Assembly (NCBI GenBank): GCA_946414315.1
Contig: CAMKNZ010000002.1
Span: 101,010 to 165,009, forward strand
Direction of reading: 5' to 3'
Source of the DNA: an uncultured Clostridia bacterium
GTDB lineage: Bacteria; Bacillota; Clostridia; Christensenellales; Aristaeellaceae
Length of the DNA stretch: 64,000 nt
Positions 1 through 8,816 of the stretch are shown one piece after another (the stretch's first letter is position 1; each line of letters begins with the position of its first letter). The position numbers and the translations under genes are program-made. The notes below the pieces were generated by a model. The model saw nothing but the letters and a program-made list of their open reading frames with translations. It was not told where the DNA came from and made no database searches.

Positions 1-1
1 G

Positions 2-913
2 TATAACTATAATACCGGCGCTGCCATCGAAAGCTACACCATCATAATCGCGCTGATTCTGATGGCAGCCGCCAGGGGAAAAGCCGGGAAACTTCTGTTG
101 CTCCTCTCAGTCGTAATCATGTGGCTGGCCCTGTCTCTTTCTGATTCCAGGACTTCGTTCATTGTTGCCGGTTTCTCAATCGGCTGCTTTGTCGCCATCC
201 TCATTTCTTCCACATGTCGGCTGTTTGGCAAAATAAAAGAAAAAAACAGAAACCTTTTCAGGATTGTCCTTTCTGCTTTCATTATCCTGTGCATCCTGTT
301 ATCCTCTGTATCCTCTTATCTGCTGTTCATCGGAGCAAAACATTTGTTTGTGAATATGCGGAACAATGGCATTGTTGCCACCGCAGAAGCAGAAGAAACT
401 GAAGCCGGAAAAGAAACGCTGAATATACCGGACAGATCTTTGCTCTCTTCCGACGGAAGCCTGGCATTATCCGGAAGGGATAAAATCTGGAGCGGTGTCT
501 TCCGTTTCCTTCAGGAGAATCCTAAAACCCTGCTCACCGGCACTTCCGTCATTTCCGCTATGGATGGCCCGAATGCGATGGAAGGAAGCTTTGTCATTGC
601 AGATCCCCACAGCCTGTATATCATGACCCTGCTGGAGAGCGGTATCCCCGGATTGCTGCTGCTGCTGTTCTACATCGTTCTGTTCGCGGTCAGTTGCGTT
701 CGGGTATGGCGGAATAAGCAGATTCCGCTCTGGGTGAAACTGCTGCCGGTCATCGCGGTCAATATTCTGATTAACGGACTCACAGAATGTATCCCCTGCA
801 TCATCTATGGCCTGCCGAACCTGTATCACCTGCATCTGGTGATCGGGGTGACGGTTCTGTTCGGCAGGGAATCAAAAAGAAACGAAAAAGCACGGAAGGA
901 GCTGGCTGCTTGA
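2..913 (+). CDS. O-antigen ligase/polymerase-like membrane protein (5' partial)
   Basis: The reading frame is open from base 2, so the gene begins left of the window; 303 residues are visible. Several hydrophobic segments flank a polar loop of about 50 residues. The loop ends in GRDKIW, followed by a later H-S-L-Y-I...GIPG stretch, the pattern of the C-terminal half of Wzy/WaaL-type O-antigen ligases and polymerases. These enzymes work in the cytoplasmic membrane, joining or polymerising lipid-linked glycan units on the outer face. The stop codon TGA (911-913) overlaps the TTG start of the UDP-GlcNAc 2-epimerase gene, so the two are translationally coupled. Ligase versus polymerase cannot be decided from this fragment. 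Confidence 0.75.
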   Translation, partial: YNYNTGAAIESYTIIIALILMAAARGKAGKLLLLLSVVIMWLALSLSDSRTSFIVAGFSIGCFVAILISSTCRLFGKIKEKNRNLFRIVLSAFIILCILLSSVSSYLLFIGAKHLFVNMRNNGIVATAEAEETEAGKETLNIPDRSLLSSDGSLALSGRDKIWSGVFRFLQENPKTLLTGTSVISAMDGPNAMEGSFVIADPHSLYIMTLLESGIPGLLLLLFYIVLFAVSCVRVWRNKQIPLWVKLLPVIAVNILINGLTECIPCIIYGLPNLYHLHLVIGVTVLFGRESKRNEKARKELAA

Positions 914-2031
914 AGAAGATCATGCTGGTTTTCGGAACCAGGCCTGAAGCCATTAAAATGTGTCCCCTTGTGGATGAGATCCGCAAACGGCCGGGGCTGA
1001 CGCCTGTCGTCTGCGTGACCGGACAGCACCGGCAGATGCTGGACCAGGTGCTGGATATCTTTCACATCGTGCCGGATCACGATCTGAGCATCATGAAACA
1101 GGGGCAGACGCTGTTCGATATTACCACCGGCATCCTGGAAAAGATCCGCGCAGTGCTGGAGCAGGAAAAACCGGACATCGTGCTTGTTCACGGGGATACC
1201 AGCACGACGTTTGTAACGGCGCTGGCCTGCTTTTATCTGCAGATCCCGGTAGGGCATGTGGAAGCGGGGCTCCGGACGTATGATATCTATTCCCCTTTCC
1301 CGGAGGAATTCAACCGGGAAGCGGTTTCCATCATCTCCGCGTACAATTTCGCGCCGACGGAGCTGTCCAGGCAGAACCTGGTCCGGGAGGGCAAAAAACC
1401 GGAAACCATCTGGGTCACAGGCAACACGGTCATCGACGCCATGAAACATACCGTATCCGATTCCTTTCAGCATCCGGAACTGGACTGGGTCGGGAAGGAT
1501 AAGCTGATCTTCATCACCGCCCACCGCAGGGAAAACCAGGGCGAGCCGATGCACCGGATGTTCCGGGCGATCCGTCGGGTCCTGGAGGAGCGGGACGACT
1601 GCAAAGCCATCTATCCGATCCATATGAACCCTGTCGTCCGGAAGGCGGCGGAAGAGGAGCTGGCCGGCTGTGACAAAATCCATATCATTGAGCCGGTCGA
1701 CGTGGTGGAATGCCACAACTTTGAAGCGCGCTGCCACCTGTGCCTGACGGATTCCGGCGGAATCCAGGAGGAATGCCCCTCCTACGGGAAACCCGTCCTG
1801 GTAATGCGGGACACGACGGAGCGCCCCGAAGGCATTGACGCCGGGACGCTCAGGCTGGTCGGCACGGATGAGCAGACCATCTATCTTACCTTTAAAGAAC
1901 TGATGGAGGATGAAAACGCCTACCGGGCCATGTCCCAGGCCTGCAACCCGTACGGGGACGGCTTCGCCTGCAGGCGCATTGCGGATATCCTGGAAACCGG
2001 GACCTGCGATCCCTGGATCCCAAAGAAATAA
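910..2031 (+). CDS. wecB: UDP-N-acetylglucosamine 2-epimerase (non-hydrolysing)
   Basis: Interconverts UDP-GlcNAc and UDP-ManNAc in the cytoplasm, feeding ManNAc-containing surface polymers. From a TTG start at 910 the protein has 373 residues, the usual family length. Family motifs are in order: GTRPEAIK (9-16), HGDTST (94-99), EAGLRT (118-123), EEFNRE (132-137), AHRREN (204-209), DSGGIQEE (281-288) and TERPEG (303-308). I prefer TTG 910 because GGAAGGAG lies about 7 bases upstream and the start overlaps the previous stop. The open frame extends further upstream, but only inside the preceding gene. An internal ATG at 922 would cut into the N-terminal beta strand. The gene ends before a bidirectional hairpin terminator. 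Confidence 0.95.
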   Translation: MKKIMLVFGTRPEAIKMCPLVDEIRKRPGLTPVVCVTGQHRQMLDQVLDIFHIVPDHDLSIMKQGQTLFDITTGILEKIRAVLEQEKPDIVLVHGDTSTTFVTALACFYLQIPVGHVEAGLRTYDIYSPFPEEFNREAVSIISAYNFAPTELSRQNLVREGKKPETIWVTGNTVIDAMKHTVSDSFQHPELDWVGKDKLIFITAHRRENQGEPMHRMFRAIRRVLEERDDCKAIYPIHMNPVVRKAAEEELAGCDKIHIIEPVDVVECHNFEARCHLCLTDSGGIQEECPSYGKPVLVMRDTTERPEGIDAGTLRLVGTDEQTIYLTFKELMEDENAYRAMSQACNPYGDGFACRRIADILETGTCDPWIPKK

Positions 2032-2042
2032 TACAAAAAAAG

Positions 2043-2072
2043 CCAAAGGAGAATCATCTCCTTTGGTTTTTT
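2043..2072. terminator. Bidirectional intrinsic terminator between convergent glycan genes
   Basis: A 9-bp perfect stem, CCAAAGGAG (2043-2051) with CTCCTTTGG (2058-2066), and a 6-base loop, flanked by an A-run on the left and TTTTTT on the right. It can terminate wecB rightward and the long leftward glycan operon, whose last stop codon is at 2071. Confidence 0.85.
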
Positions 2073-3030
2073 ATTCTTCCTTTTTCTCTTCCTCATCAAA
2101 ATTGATCCGTTCTTCCTCCACCACCAGCGGCCGGTGCATCATCCGCATGTTGATGGCGGAGATGTATTCGCCGAGGAATCCCATGAAGGCGAGGAGGATG
2201 GAACACATGAGGGAGACGATGATGATCGTGGGCGCCTGGCCGGCGTCAAACCGGTCCCAGTAGATCAGCTTCATAACCAGGTATACCAGGCCCACCAGGA
2301 AACTGATCAGCGCCATGCCCAGCCCGGCGAACACCGCGATGCGCATGCCGGCCTTGGTATAGCTGGTAACGCTGAGCATCGCCGCGTCATAGAGCGTATA
2401 CCAGTTGTTATGGGTCTTGCCCGCCCGGCGCAGCGGCTGTTCGTAGGGCACTTCCTTCCGCCTGCCGCCCAGCTCCGCCACGATGCCCCGGATGAAGGGC
2501 GTGGGGTCCTTCAGCTGCCGGAGCACCTCGATAAAGCTTTTGTCATACAGGCCGAAACCGGTAAAATGCTCGATCTGGTCCACGGCGGAGAATTTCTTGA
2601 TCAGCTTGTAATACAGGCTGCGGAGCTTGTACATGATCTTCCGCTCTTTGCTGCTCTTCTTCACGCCGCAGACGATCTGATAGCCTTCCTCCCAGTATTT
2701 CAGGAACTCCGGAATCATCTCCACCGGATCCTGGAAATCCGCGCAGATGGGGATCACGCAGTCGCCGCTGGTCTGGCACAGGCCGTAATAGGGACTGTTG
2801 AACTGGCCGAAGTTCTTGACATTGAAGATCGCCTTGATTTTTTTGTTCTTCGCGCAGATCTCCCGCAGCAGGGGGCGTGTGTTGTCCGTGGAACAGTTGT
2901 CGATCACGACGACCTCATAGTCGTACCGGGGCAGCTGTTCCATCTGCCTGACCACAGCGTCGGTGATGGCGACGATATTCTCTTCCTCGTTGTAGCAGGG
3001 GATCATAATGCTGACTGTCTTCTTTGCCAT
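2071..3030 (-). CDS. Polyprenyl-phosphate glycosyltransferase, GT2 (DPM1/GtrB-like)
   Basis: A 319-residue family 2 glycosyltransferase expected to move a sugar from a nucleotide donor to a polyprenyl phosphate at the cytoplasmic membrane. The N-terminal GT-A domain has IPCYNEEENI (10-19), a V-V-I-D-N-C-S-T-D-N stretch (41-50) and ADFQDP (97-102), the metal/nucleotide-binding region of this family. Two C-terminal membrane helices lie at about 232-254 and 268-290, followed by an acidic tail (EEE repeats). This is the GtrB/ArnC layout. It is the last gene of the leftward operon, 23 bp after the epimerase/reductase gene, so it may load one of the sugars made by the operon. Donor specificity is not visible. 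Confidence 0.88.
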   Translation of the reverse strand: MAKKTVSIMIPCYNEEENIVAITDAVVRQMEQLPRYDYEVVVIDNCSTDNTRPLLREICAKNKKIKAIFNVKNFGQFNSPYYGLCQTSGDCVIPICADFQDPVEMIPEFLKYWEEGYQIVCGVKKSSKERKIMYKLRSLYYKLIKKFSAVDQIEHFTGFGLYDKSFIEVLRQLKDPTPFIRGIVAELGGRRKEVPYEQPLRRAGKTHNNWYTLYDAAMLSVTSYTKAGMRIAVFAGLGMALISFLVGLVYLVMKLIYWDRFDAGQAPTIIIVSLMCSILLAFMGFLGEYISAINMRMMHRPLVVEEERINFDEEEKKEE

Positions 3031-3053
3031 GGCGACGTCTCCTGTTCCTGTTT

Positions 3054-3977
3054 TCAGATATCCGTTCTTTCCCGGAACGCTTTCACCACGATCCGGACCG
3101 CTTCTTCAAAAGTGTATTTCGGTTCAAACCCGGTATCCCGCCGCAGGGGCCCGATATCCGCCTGCAGGTGCATAACCTGGCCGGGCGGGTAGGGGATCTC
3201 CCCGAATCCCAGGGGCAGGCCGGGGTCGACAGCGTCCCGCAGGATCTCAAAATATGCTTTCAGCGGGCGGCACTCCCCGCTGCCGACAGGATAGACCGCG
3301 CCGTCTTTTCCGTTTTCCGCCATGCAGATCAGGGCGTCCGCGGCGTCGTCCGCGTAGATATAGTCCCAGAGCTGTTCCCCGGCGGTCAGGGAGGGTTTCT
3401 CTCCCCTGAGGAGTTTCGCGGTCATCATGGCGATCACGTTCAGGGGACCATCGTAAGCGCCGAAGACGCTCAGGATCCGGGCCCATTCATGGCGCATGCC
3501 AAGCTGGCGGGAGGTCACCCGCGTCATCTGCCCGGCGCAGAGCTTCGCCATGCCGTAGCCGGTGACCGGGAAGCAGGGGGCGTCCGCCGTTACGCGGCCC
3601 TCGATCCGCCCGTACTCCGCCTGGCTCCCGGTGCCGACAAAGACCTCTGCGCCCAGCGCTTTGGCGGTTTTGTTTGCCTCGATCGCGCAGCGGATGTTAT
3701 CCGTCTGCAGGAGCATATCGTCCCGGCCTTCGCCGATGGCGCCTGCCCAGGCCAGATGGAAGAAGGCGTCGACCGGTTCGGGGATCATTTCCGTCAGTTT
3801 CCGGATCTCCCGCATATCGCACTCAATCACCTTCGCGCCTTCCGGGATCCGCCCGATCCGGGGATCCCCCGGAAAAGCAACCGCATAGACGGCAGCGCCT
3901 TTTTCAAGGAGCTGTTTCACCAGCGCGATCCCGATGGTGCCCAGGGAGCCGTTGACGACGGCACGCTTGATCTGCAT
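3054..3977 (-). CDS. NAD(P)-dependent epimerase/dehydratase (extended SDR), possible sugar reductase
   Basis: A 307-residue Rossmann-fold short-chain dehydrogenase of the extended type. The nucleotide-binding glycine motif is N-G-S-L-G-T-I-G (9-16). Catalytic residues are visible as Y141xxxK145 (YGMAK), with a Ser/Thr-rich GTGSQ (116-120) before it. It lies 15 bp after the TPP enzyme gene in the same operon. In yersiniose biosynthesis a reductase of this kind (YerF) acts after the TPP enzyme YerE, so a matching role here is plausible but inferred. It could equally be a 4-epimerase or dehydratase for another activated sugar. Confidence 0.85.
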   Translation of the reverse strand: MQIKRAVVNGSLGTIGIALVKQLLEKGAAVYAVAFPGDPRIGRIPEGAKVIECDMREIRKLTEMIPEPVDAFFHLAWAGAIGEGRDDMLLQTDNIRCAIEANKTAKALGAEVFVGTGSQAEYGRIEGRVTADAPCFPVTGYGMAKLCAGQMTRVTSRQLGMRHEWARILSVFGAYDGPLNVIAMMTAKLLRGEKPSLTAGEQLWDYIYADDAADALICMAENGKDGAVYPVGSGECRPLKAYFEILRDAVDPGLPLGFGEIPYPPGQVMHLQADIGPLRRDTGFEPKYTFEEAVRIVVKAFRERTDI

Positions 3978-3992
3978 GTCTGTTTCCTTTCA

Positions 3993-5789
3993 TTACGCCT
4001 TGTAGCGGTTCTGTTCAAACTCCTCCCGGTCAAGGAAGGGCGCCATGTCGTCCAGGGACGGGGAAACGATCCGTCCGTCCGGCAGGACCCGGGAGGAGGA
4101 TTTGGGCTCGAAGTTCTGGTCCGGATCCACCACGACCTCGCAGACGCAGGGGCCGTCCGAGTCCAGGACTTCCCTGACGGTCCGGGCGGCGGCCGCGGGA
4201 TCCTCCAGGCGGTAATAGGGCAGGCCGAAAGCCCCCGCCAGCCTGCCGAAATCCGGGAAGCCGACGCCGCTCTCCCTGTCGATGCCGATGAAGGGCGGTT
4301 TGAACAGGTTGCGCTGGGTCTGGCGGATGGAGAGGTAGCCGTTGTTGTTCAGGATGAAAAGCTTCAGGTTCAGTTTGTTATAGGCCACGGTGGCCAGCTC
4401 CTGGATATTCATCATGACGCTGCCGTCCCCGTCGATACAGACCGTGCGGCGGCTGTTGTCCGAAACCGCGACGCCCAGGGCGGCGGGGAAGCCGTAACCC
4501 ATGGCGGCGCAGCCGGAGTTGGTGAACATCCGCTGGCCCTGTTTGATCTTCGCCGCCTGGAAGGTAACGACGCAGGCGGCGCCGTTGCCGCAGATGATCC
4601 GGTCGGTCTGGTCCAGGCCGGCGAAAAGGGTATCGATGAAGGTATAGGGATTGAGTTTTTCGGATTGAGCGTATTCCGGTCTCGCGGCCGGGTACCGGTT
4701 CAGCAGGTCCTTGCCCCAGGCCAGGAATTTCCGGTGCTCCTCCTTCGGCTGCCAGTCCCGGCTGAGCATGGCGTCCAGGAAATCGTTCACGTCCGCGTTC
4801 ACCGGCAGGTCCGCATGGACGGTGGGTTTGAGGAGCTCCCTCGGGTCGATGTCGACAATAACCTTGAAGGCGTTCTTCGCGAAATCGTGATGGGTATACC
4901 CGATCATCCGGATGTTCAGGCGGCAGCCGAGGGAGATCAGCAGGTCGCAGTTCTGGACCGCAAAATTCCCGGAGCGGATCCCGACGGTACCGGGCATGCC
5001 CACGTAGTAAGGACTGTCAAAAGCTACCGTATCGTTGGCATTCCAGGCCGTGACCACGGGAAGCCGGTATTTGTCCAGGAACCGGAGGAGTTTCTCCCGG
5101 GCCCCGGCCAGGTTGATCCCGGTGCCGGCCAGCACGAGGGGCGCTTTCGCTTCGCTGAGTTTGTTCAGGATAATGTCGGTGACCGCCGGGGTGATCTCCG
5201 GCCGCTCCCAGGTACATTCCTTTTCAGGATCAAAATGAAGCAGCTCGTCCGTCTCGATCTGCGCGCCCTGGATATCCAGCGGAATATCCAGCCAGGCGGG
5301 GCCGCCCCGGCCGGTGCCGGCCAGGTACAGGGCTTTTTCCAGGTGGTAGGCGATCTCGCTGGCGTTGGTGACCATGACGGCATACTTGGTCATGTTCCGG
5401 ACAGAGTCAATAACATTGAACTCCTGGTCCCCCAGCTGGCGCAGGTTCAGTTCCGGACAGGCCGCGATCGTGGTCTCCCGCTTCACCTGGCCGGAGAGGA
5501 CAAGCATCGGGATCGAATCCAGCCAGCCGCCCATCACGCCGGTGATGGCGTTGGTCCCGCCGGGGCCGCTGGTCACACAGACGAGGGCGAGTTTCCCGGT
5601 CATCCGGGTATAGGCCTCCGCCGCGACGGCGCAGGCCTGCTCGTGGTGGTTGAAGGTGCACCGGATCCCCTCCTGGTGGCCGATGGCGTCATCCAGGTGC
5701 ATGGCGCCGCCGCCGGTGACCATAAAGCAATCGGTGATTCCCCGGTCCTTCAGGGTCCGGGCGATATAATCGGCAAGCCTGATCTTCAT
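3993..5789 (-). CDS. Thiamine-diphosphate-dependent enzyme, acetolactate-synthase-like (YerE-type candidate)
   Basis: A 598-residue TPP enzyme with the three-domain layout of acetohydroxyacid synthases. The N-terminal PYR domain has the cofactor-activating Glu50 (NHHEQACA) and SGPGGTNAITG. The middle domain is about 200-340. The C-terminal PP domain carries GDGS (454-457) through NNN (481-483), the TPP/Mg motif. No regulatory subunit gene is nearby and the neighbours are nucleotide-sugar genes, so branched-chain amino acid synthesis is unlikely. Known relatives in glycan loci include YerE of Yersinia, which transfers a two-carbon unit from pyruvate to a CDP-3,6-dideoxy-4-keto sugar. It is also conceivable that it decarboxylates phosphonopyruvate made by the PEP mutase of this operon, although known phosphonopyruvate decarboxylases are shorter. 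Its start overlaps the aldolase stop by 4 bp (ATGA). Confidence 0.88.
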   Translation of the reverse strand: MKIRLADYIARTLKDRGITDCFMVTGGGAMHLDDAIGHQEGIRCTFNHHEQACAVAAEAYTRMTGKLALVCVTSGPGGTNAITGVMGGWLDSIPMLVLSGQVKRETTIAACPELNLRQLGDQEFNVIDSVRNMTKYAVMVTNASEIAYHLEKALYLAGTGRGGPAWLDIPLDIQGAQIETDELLHFDPEKECTWERPEITPAVTDIILNKLSEAKAPLVLAGTGINLAGAREKLLRFLDKYRLPVVTAWNANDTVAFDSPYYVGMPGTVGIRSGNFAVQNCDLLISLGCRLNIRMIGYTHHDFAKNAFKVIVDIDPRELLKPTVHADLPVNADVNDFLDAMLSRDWQPKEEHRKFLAWGKDLLNRYPAARPEYAQSEKLNPYTFIDTLFAGLDQTDRIICGNGAACVVTFQAAKIKQGQRMFTNSGCAAMGYGFPAALGVAVSDNSRRTVCIDGDGSVMMNIQELATVAYNKLNLKLFILNNNGYLSIRQTQRNLFKPPFIGIDRESGVGFPDFGRLAGAFGLPYYRLEDPAAAARTVREVLDSDGPCVCEVVVDPDQNFEPKSSSRVLPDGRIVSPSLDDMAPFLDREEFEQNRYKA

Positions 5790-7399
5790 TGTTCTGATCC
5801 TTTCCGGTATTCCGTGGGTGTCAGGAAGGTGACGGTAATCCTGCCCGCCGTCTCCCGGAAGAAGCGCCGGGCGTAATCGTTCAGGGAATCCGCTTTTTCC
5901 GTCAGGAAACTGTATGCCTTGTCCACGTCGAAATAGTTGACGTTATCCGGTGTATAGCCGTCAAAGCCCGCGAGCACCGCCTCTTTGCATCCGCAGCGGA
6001 TCAGCAGGCGGATCAGCATGCACATGGAGTTGTCCGGGAATTCGGCGGCCTCATCGATCAGGGCGGAATAGTTGATAACGTAATCGAAATCCCGGTCTAC
6101 CCTGGCAAGGTTCGACGCGGCGATGAGCCGGATATCCCGGTTCTCCGCTTTCAGGAGTTTCGTGGCCGACTGGACAAAGCGCGTGGAGTTGGTAATGAAC
6201 ATATAGTCCGGATGAATGAATTCCGGAATATAGTTAATGGAAATCACCGTCGGCTTTTCTTCTTCGGCGTATTTCTCCACCCGCCGGGCATGGGTCCTGA
6301 GGCTCGCGCCGGGGCCGATCACAAGGACGGGTTTCTGCCCGATTTCCCGCGCGAGCTTTTCAACGGCGGCTTCGTCGTCGCACTCCTGCTTCTGGTAGTC
6401 AAGATAGAGGCGCTCGATCAGCTTCATATTCTTTTCGAGCTTCTGGTCCTCCGGGAGCTTCTGCAGTATTTCGTTGATGGCGGTGATGGACAGGGTGCGC
6501 TTGTTCATCAGCCAGGAAACGTAGTTCGGATGCACCTTGTTGGCTGCCGCAATATAGTAGAACAGCTGGTAGCCCCAGGGCGATTTGCGCTGGAAGTCCA
6601 TGACGCTGGAGGTGATCGCCTCCTGCATCTCGCTGATCCGGTAGTCCTTGCCCAGGTGCCTGTTCATATACATCGCCACCAGCTCCAGCGGCGCGTTCCC
6701 GGCGCTCTTGCCCATGCCATACAGCGTACCGTCCACCAGGACGGCCCGTTCTGTCGGATAGTTCAGGGCGGTGGTGGCGTTGATATATCCCAGCTGGAAA
6801 TTGTTGTGGGCGTGGAAGCCGAGGATGATATCCGGATCGAGGCTGTCGTCCAGGATCCGCATGATATGGGTCAGTCCCTCCGGATCCAGCAGGCCGTAGG
6901 TATCCACCATGGACAGGGCGAAGGGCCGGATCTCGTTGGCCAGGGCCGCCGCTTCCCGCAGTTCGTCATCGTTGTAGGCAGTCACGGAAACCAGCTGGGC
7001 AAAGACCTTGTAGCCCTTGTCCTTCAGCTGTCCGCAGAAAGCCATGGCCGGGCGCAGTTTCTCCTTTTTGAAAATCACGCGGATCCCGTCCAGCCAGGAA
7101 TCCCGGCAGTCTTCCACATGGCTGATGCCGCAGGTGCCGAAATCGATCATCCCGACTACCGCCGCCTGCTTCCGGTCCAGTCCGCCATAGATCTTCCGGA
7201 CGCTCTGCGTGTCCGGCATGATGCTCCGGTCAGGATCGAAGACCCGCCGTTCGTCCAGGAAGCCGATCTCGATCACATCCACACCGGAGGCGATGACGCG
7301 CTCGAAGATGTTCACAATATGGTCGTGTCCGAAGGCCCAGTCGTTGATATAACCGCCGTCCCGCAGCGTACAGTCCAGCAGATACCGTTTCCCTGCCAT
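5786..7399 (-). CDS. DRE-TIM (HMGL-like) aldolase with C-terminal Rossmann-like domain
   Basis: A 537-residue protein. Residues 1-300 are a DRE-TIM barrel related to 4-hydroxy-2-oxovalerate aldolase and HMG-CoA-lyase-like enzymes: D9-C-T-L-R13-D14-G-G gives the catalytic Arg and metal-binding Asp, and F-H196-A-H198-N-N gives the metal-binding HxH. Residues 355-537 form a second domain starting with a beta strand and glycine turn (KPVLVIGPGASL), Rossmann-like and faintly like DUF115/MAF domains; I cannot name it. Such enzymes make or break C-C bonds beside a keto acid, usually pyruvate. Placed between RfbH and a TPP enzyme, it probably makes or consumes a keto-acid-derived branch. The substrate is unknown. 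Translationally coupled to the TPP enzyme (ATGA overlap 5786-5789). Confidence 0.82.
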   Translation of the reverse strand: MAGKRYLLDCTLRDGGYINDWAFGHDHIVNIFERVIASGVDVIEIGFLDERRVFDPDRSIMPDTQSVRKIYGGLDRKQAAVVGMIDFGTCGISHVEDCRDSWLDGIRVIFKKEKLRPAMAFCGQLKDKGYKVFAQLVSVTAYNDDELREAAALANEIRPFALSMVDTYGLLDPEGLTHIMRILDDSLDPDIILGFHAHNNFQLGYINATTALNYPTERAVLVDGTLYGMGKSAGNAPLELVAMYMNRHLGKDYRISEMQEAITSSVMDFQRKSPWGYQLFYYIAAANKVHPNYVSWLMNKRTLSITAINEILQKLPEDQKLEKNMKLIERLYLDYQKQECDDEAAVEKLAREIGQKPVLVIGPGASLRTHARRVEKYAEEEKPTVISINYIPEFIHPDYMFITNSTRFVQSATKLLKAENRDIRLIAASNLARVDRDFDYVINYSALIDEAAEFPDNSMCMLIRLLIRCGCKEAVLAGFDGYTPDNVNYFDVDKAYSFLTEKADSLNDYARRFFRETAGRITVTFLTPTEYRKGSEQ

Positions 7400-7412
7400 C
7401 TTTTTCTCCTTC

Positions 7413-8756
7413 TTATGCGTCCAGCGCTTCCAGGATGATCTTCGCCATATAGTCTGTCATTTCGTCCGTCATGCCCGGGTAAACGCCGATCCAGAAAGCG
7501 TTGTTCATCACAAAGTCCGTAACCTCCAGGCTCCCGGCAACGCGGTAGGCGTCCGTTCCCCGGATCCGGTCGAAGCAGGGATGCTTCACCAGGTTCCCGC
7601 TGAAGAGGAGCCGGGTCTGGATCCCGTGATCCTCGATATACTTCGTGACATCATTTCGCTTCAGTCCGCTTTCCGGCTTCACCGCGATCAGGAAGCCGAA
7701 CCAGCTGGGCTCGCTGTTTTCCGCGGGCTCAGGCAGAACCAGGCGGTCCGCTGCAGGCGACAGCGCTTTTTTCAGCCGGTCCCAGTTATGCCGCCGGCGT
7801 TCGATGAAGCCCGGGAACTTCTTCAGCTGCTCGCAGCCGATGGCCGCCTGCAGGTCCGTGACCTTCAGGTTATAGCCGAAGTGGCTGTAGACATATTTGT
7901 GGTCATACCCCCGGGGCAGTTCTCCGAACTGCCCGTCGAACCGGTGGCCGCAGAAATTGTCGTGGCCGCTGGGGCAGACGCAGTCCCGGCCCCAGTCCCG
8001 GAAGGAAAGGATCAGCCGGTGCAGCTTCGGATCATTGGTATAGACCGCGCCGCCCTCGCCCATGGTCATATGGTGGGGCGGATAGAAGGAACTGGTGCCC
8101 AGATCGCCCCAGGTGCCCGTATACCGCGTCTCACCGTCAATGGTGTATTTCGTGCCCAGGGCGTCGCAGTTGTCCTCCACCAGCCACAGGTGATGCCTGT
8201 CGCAGAATGCTTTCACCGCCTTCAGGTCGAAAGGGTTGCCCAGCGTATGGGCGATCATGACGGCTTTGGTCTTCGGGGAAAGCGCGGCTTCCAGCTTCGT
8301 GACGTCGATATTGTACTGGGGTACGGTCACGTCCGCGAATACCGGCACCGCGCCGTAGTTCAGCACCGGCGTCACGGTTGTGGGAAAGCCGCAGGCCACG
8401 GTGATGACCTCGTCCCCGGGCAGGATCCGGCGCTCACCCAGCTCCGGCGCCGTCAGCACCATGAAAGCGATCAGGTTCGCGGAAGATCCGCTGTTCACCA
8501 GGTGGGCGTATTTCACGCCGATCCAGGCGGCAAATTCCTTTTCAAACTGGTCCGCAAACCGGCCGGTGGTCAGCCAGAAATCCAGCGCCGCGTCGGTCAG
8601 GGAGCACATCTCCTTCTCGTCGAACACCCGGGCGGCATAGGTGATACGGTCGCCTTCCTTCCACGGCTTCTTTTCCTTGAAGTCATGGTAATACTCCGCC
8701 ACCAGCGCCTTGATCTCTTCCCTTGCTTCCTGCTCACTGTTCCAGCGTTTCATCAT
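7413..8756 (-). CDS. rfbH: CDP-4-dehydro-6-deoxyglucose 3-dehydrase (E1), RfbH/DdhC
   Basis: A PMP- and [2Fe-2S]-dependent dehydrase that removes the C3 hydroxyl of CDP-4-keto-6-deoxyglucose, together with a reductase partner (E3), to give the 3,6-dideoxy-4-keto sugar. At 447 residues it has an aminotransferase fold, but the PLP-anchoring lysine is replaced by histidine in SFYPPHHMTMGEGG (His228/229), the hallmark of E1. The iron-sulfur ligands are C197 (DNCDALG) and C259, C261, C269 (DCVCPSGHDNFCG), with the exact C-x1-C-x7-C end. The spacer to the first Cys is 61 residues, four more than in the Yersinia and Salmonella proteins, from a small insertion at about 205-212. The E3 reductase gene is not in the window. 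RBS AGAGGAA precedes the double ATG. Confidence 0.95.
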   Translation of the reverse strand: MMKRWNSEQEAREEIKALVAEYYHDFKEKKPWKEGDRITYAARVFDEKEMCSLTDAALDFWLTTGRFADQFEKEFAAWIGVKYAHLVNSGSSANLIAFMVLTAPELGERRILPGDEVITVACGFPTTVTPVLNYGAVPVFADVTVPQYNIDVTKLEAALSPKTKAVMIAHTLGNPFDLKAVKAFCDRHHLWLVEDNCDALGTKYTIDGETRYTGTWGDLGTSSFYPPHHMTMGEGGAVYTNDPKLHRLILSFRDWGRDCVCPSGHDNFCGHRFDGQFGELPRGYDHKYVYSHFGYNLKVTDLQAAIGCEQLKKFPGFIERRRHNWDRLKKALSPAADRLVLPEPAENSEPSWFGFLIAVKPESGLKRNDVTKYIEDHGIQTRLLFSGNLVKHPCFDRIRGTDAYRVAGSLEVTDFVMNNAFWIGVYPGMTDEMTDYMAKIILEALDA

Positions 8757-8771
8757 CGTTCCTCTTTTTTT

Positions 8772-8816
8772 CAGTCATTCATAATTATGAATTGTGAATT
8801 ATGAATTATGAATTTA
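8772..8816. repeat. AT-rich heptamer repeat (GAATTAT type), copy 1
   Basis: The 49-bp gap between rfbG and rfbH is filled by near-tandem 7-bp units of the type GAATTAT/GAATTGT, ending in GAATTT next to the rfbG stop. The same unit fills four other gaps in this window (12733-12774, 13750-13782, 21007-21031, 29143-29176). Confidence 0.8.

Noticed and set aside
3993..5789. Acetolactate synthase for branched-chain amino acid synthesis (ilvB)
   Set aside because: No ilvN, ilvC or leu genes nearby and the gene is coupled to an aldolase in a nucleotide-sugar operon.
3024..5876. 950-residue plus-strand open frame opposite the epimerase and TPP genes
   Set aside because: It is antisense to genes with clear motifs, has low-complexity Arg/Gly/Asp/His-rich composition and no recognisable domain; long antisense frames are expected in GC-rich DNA.
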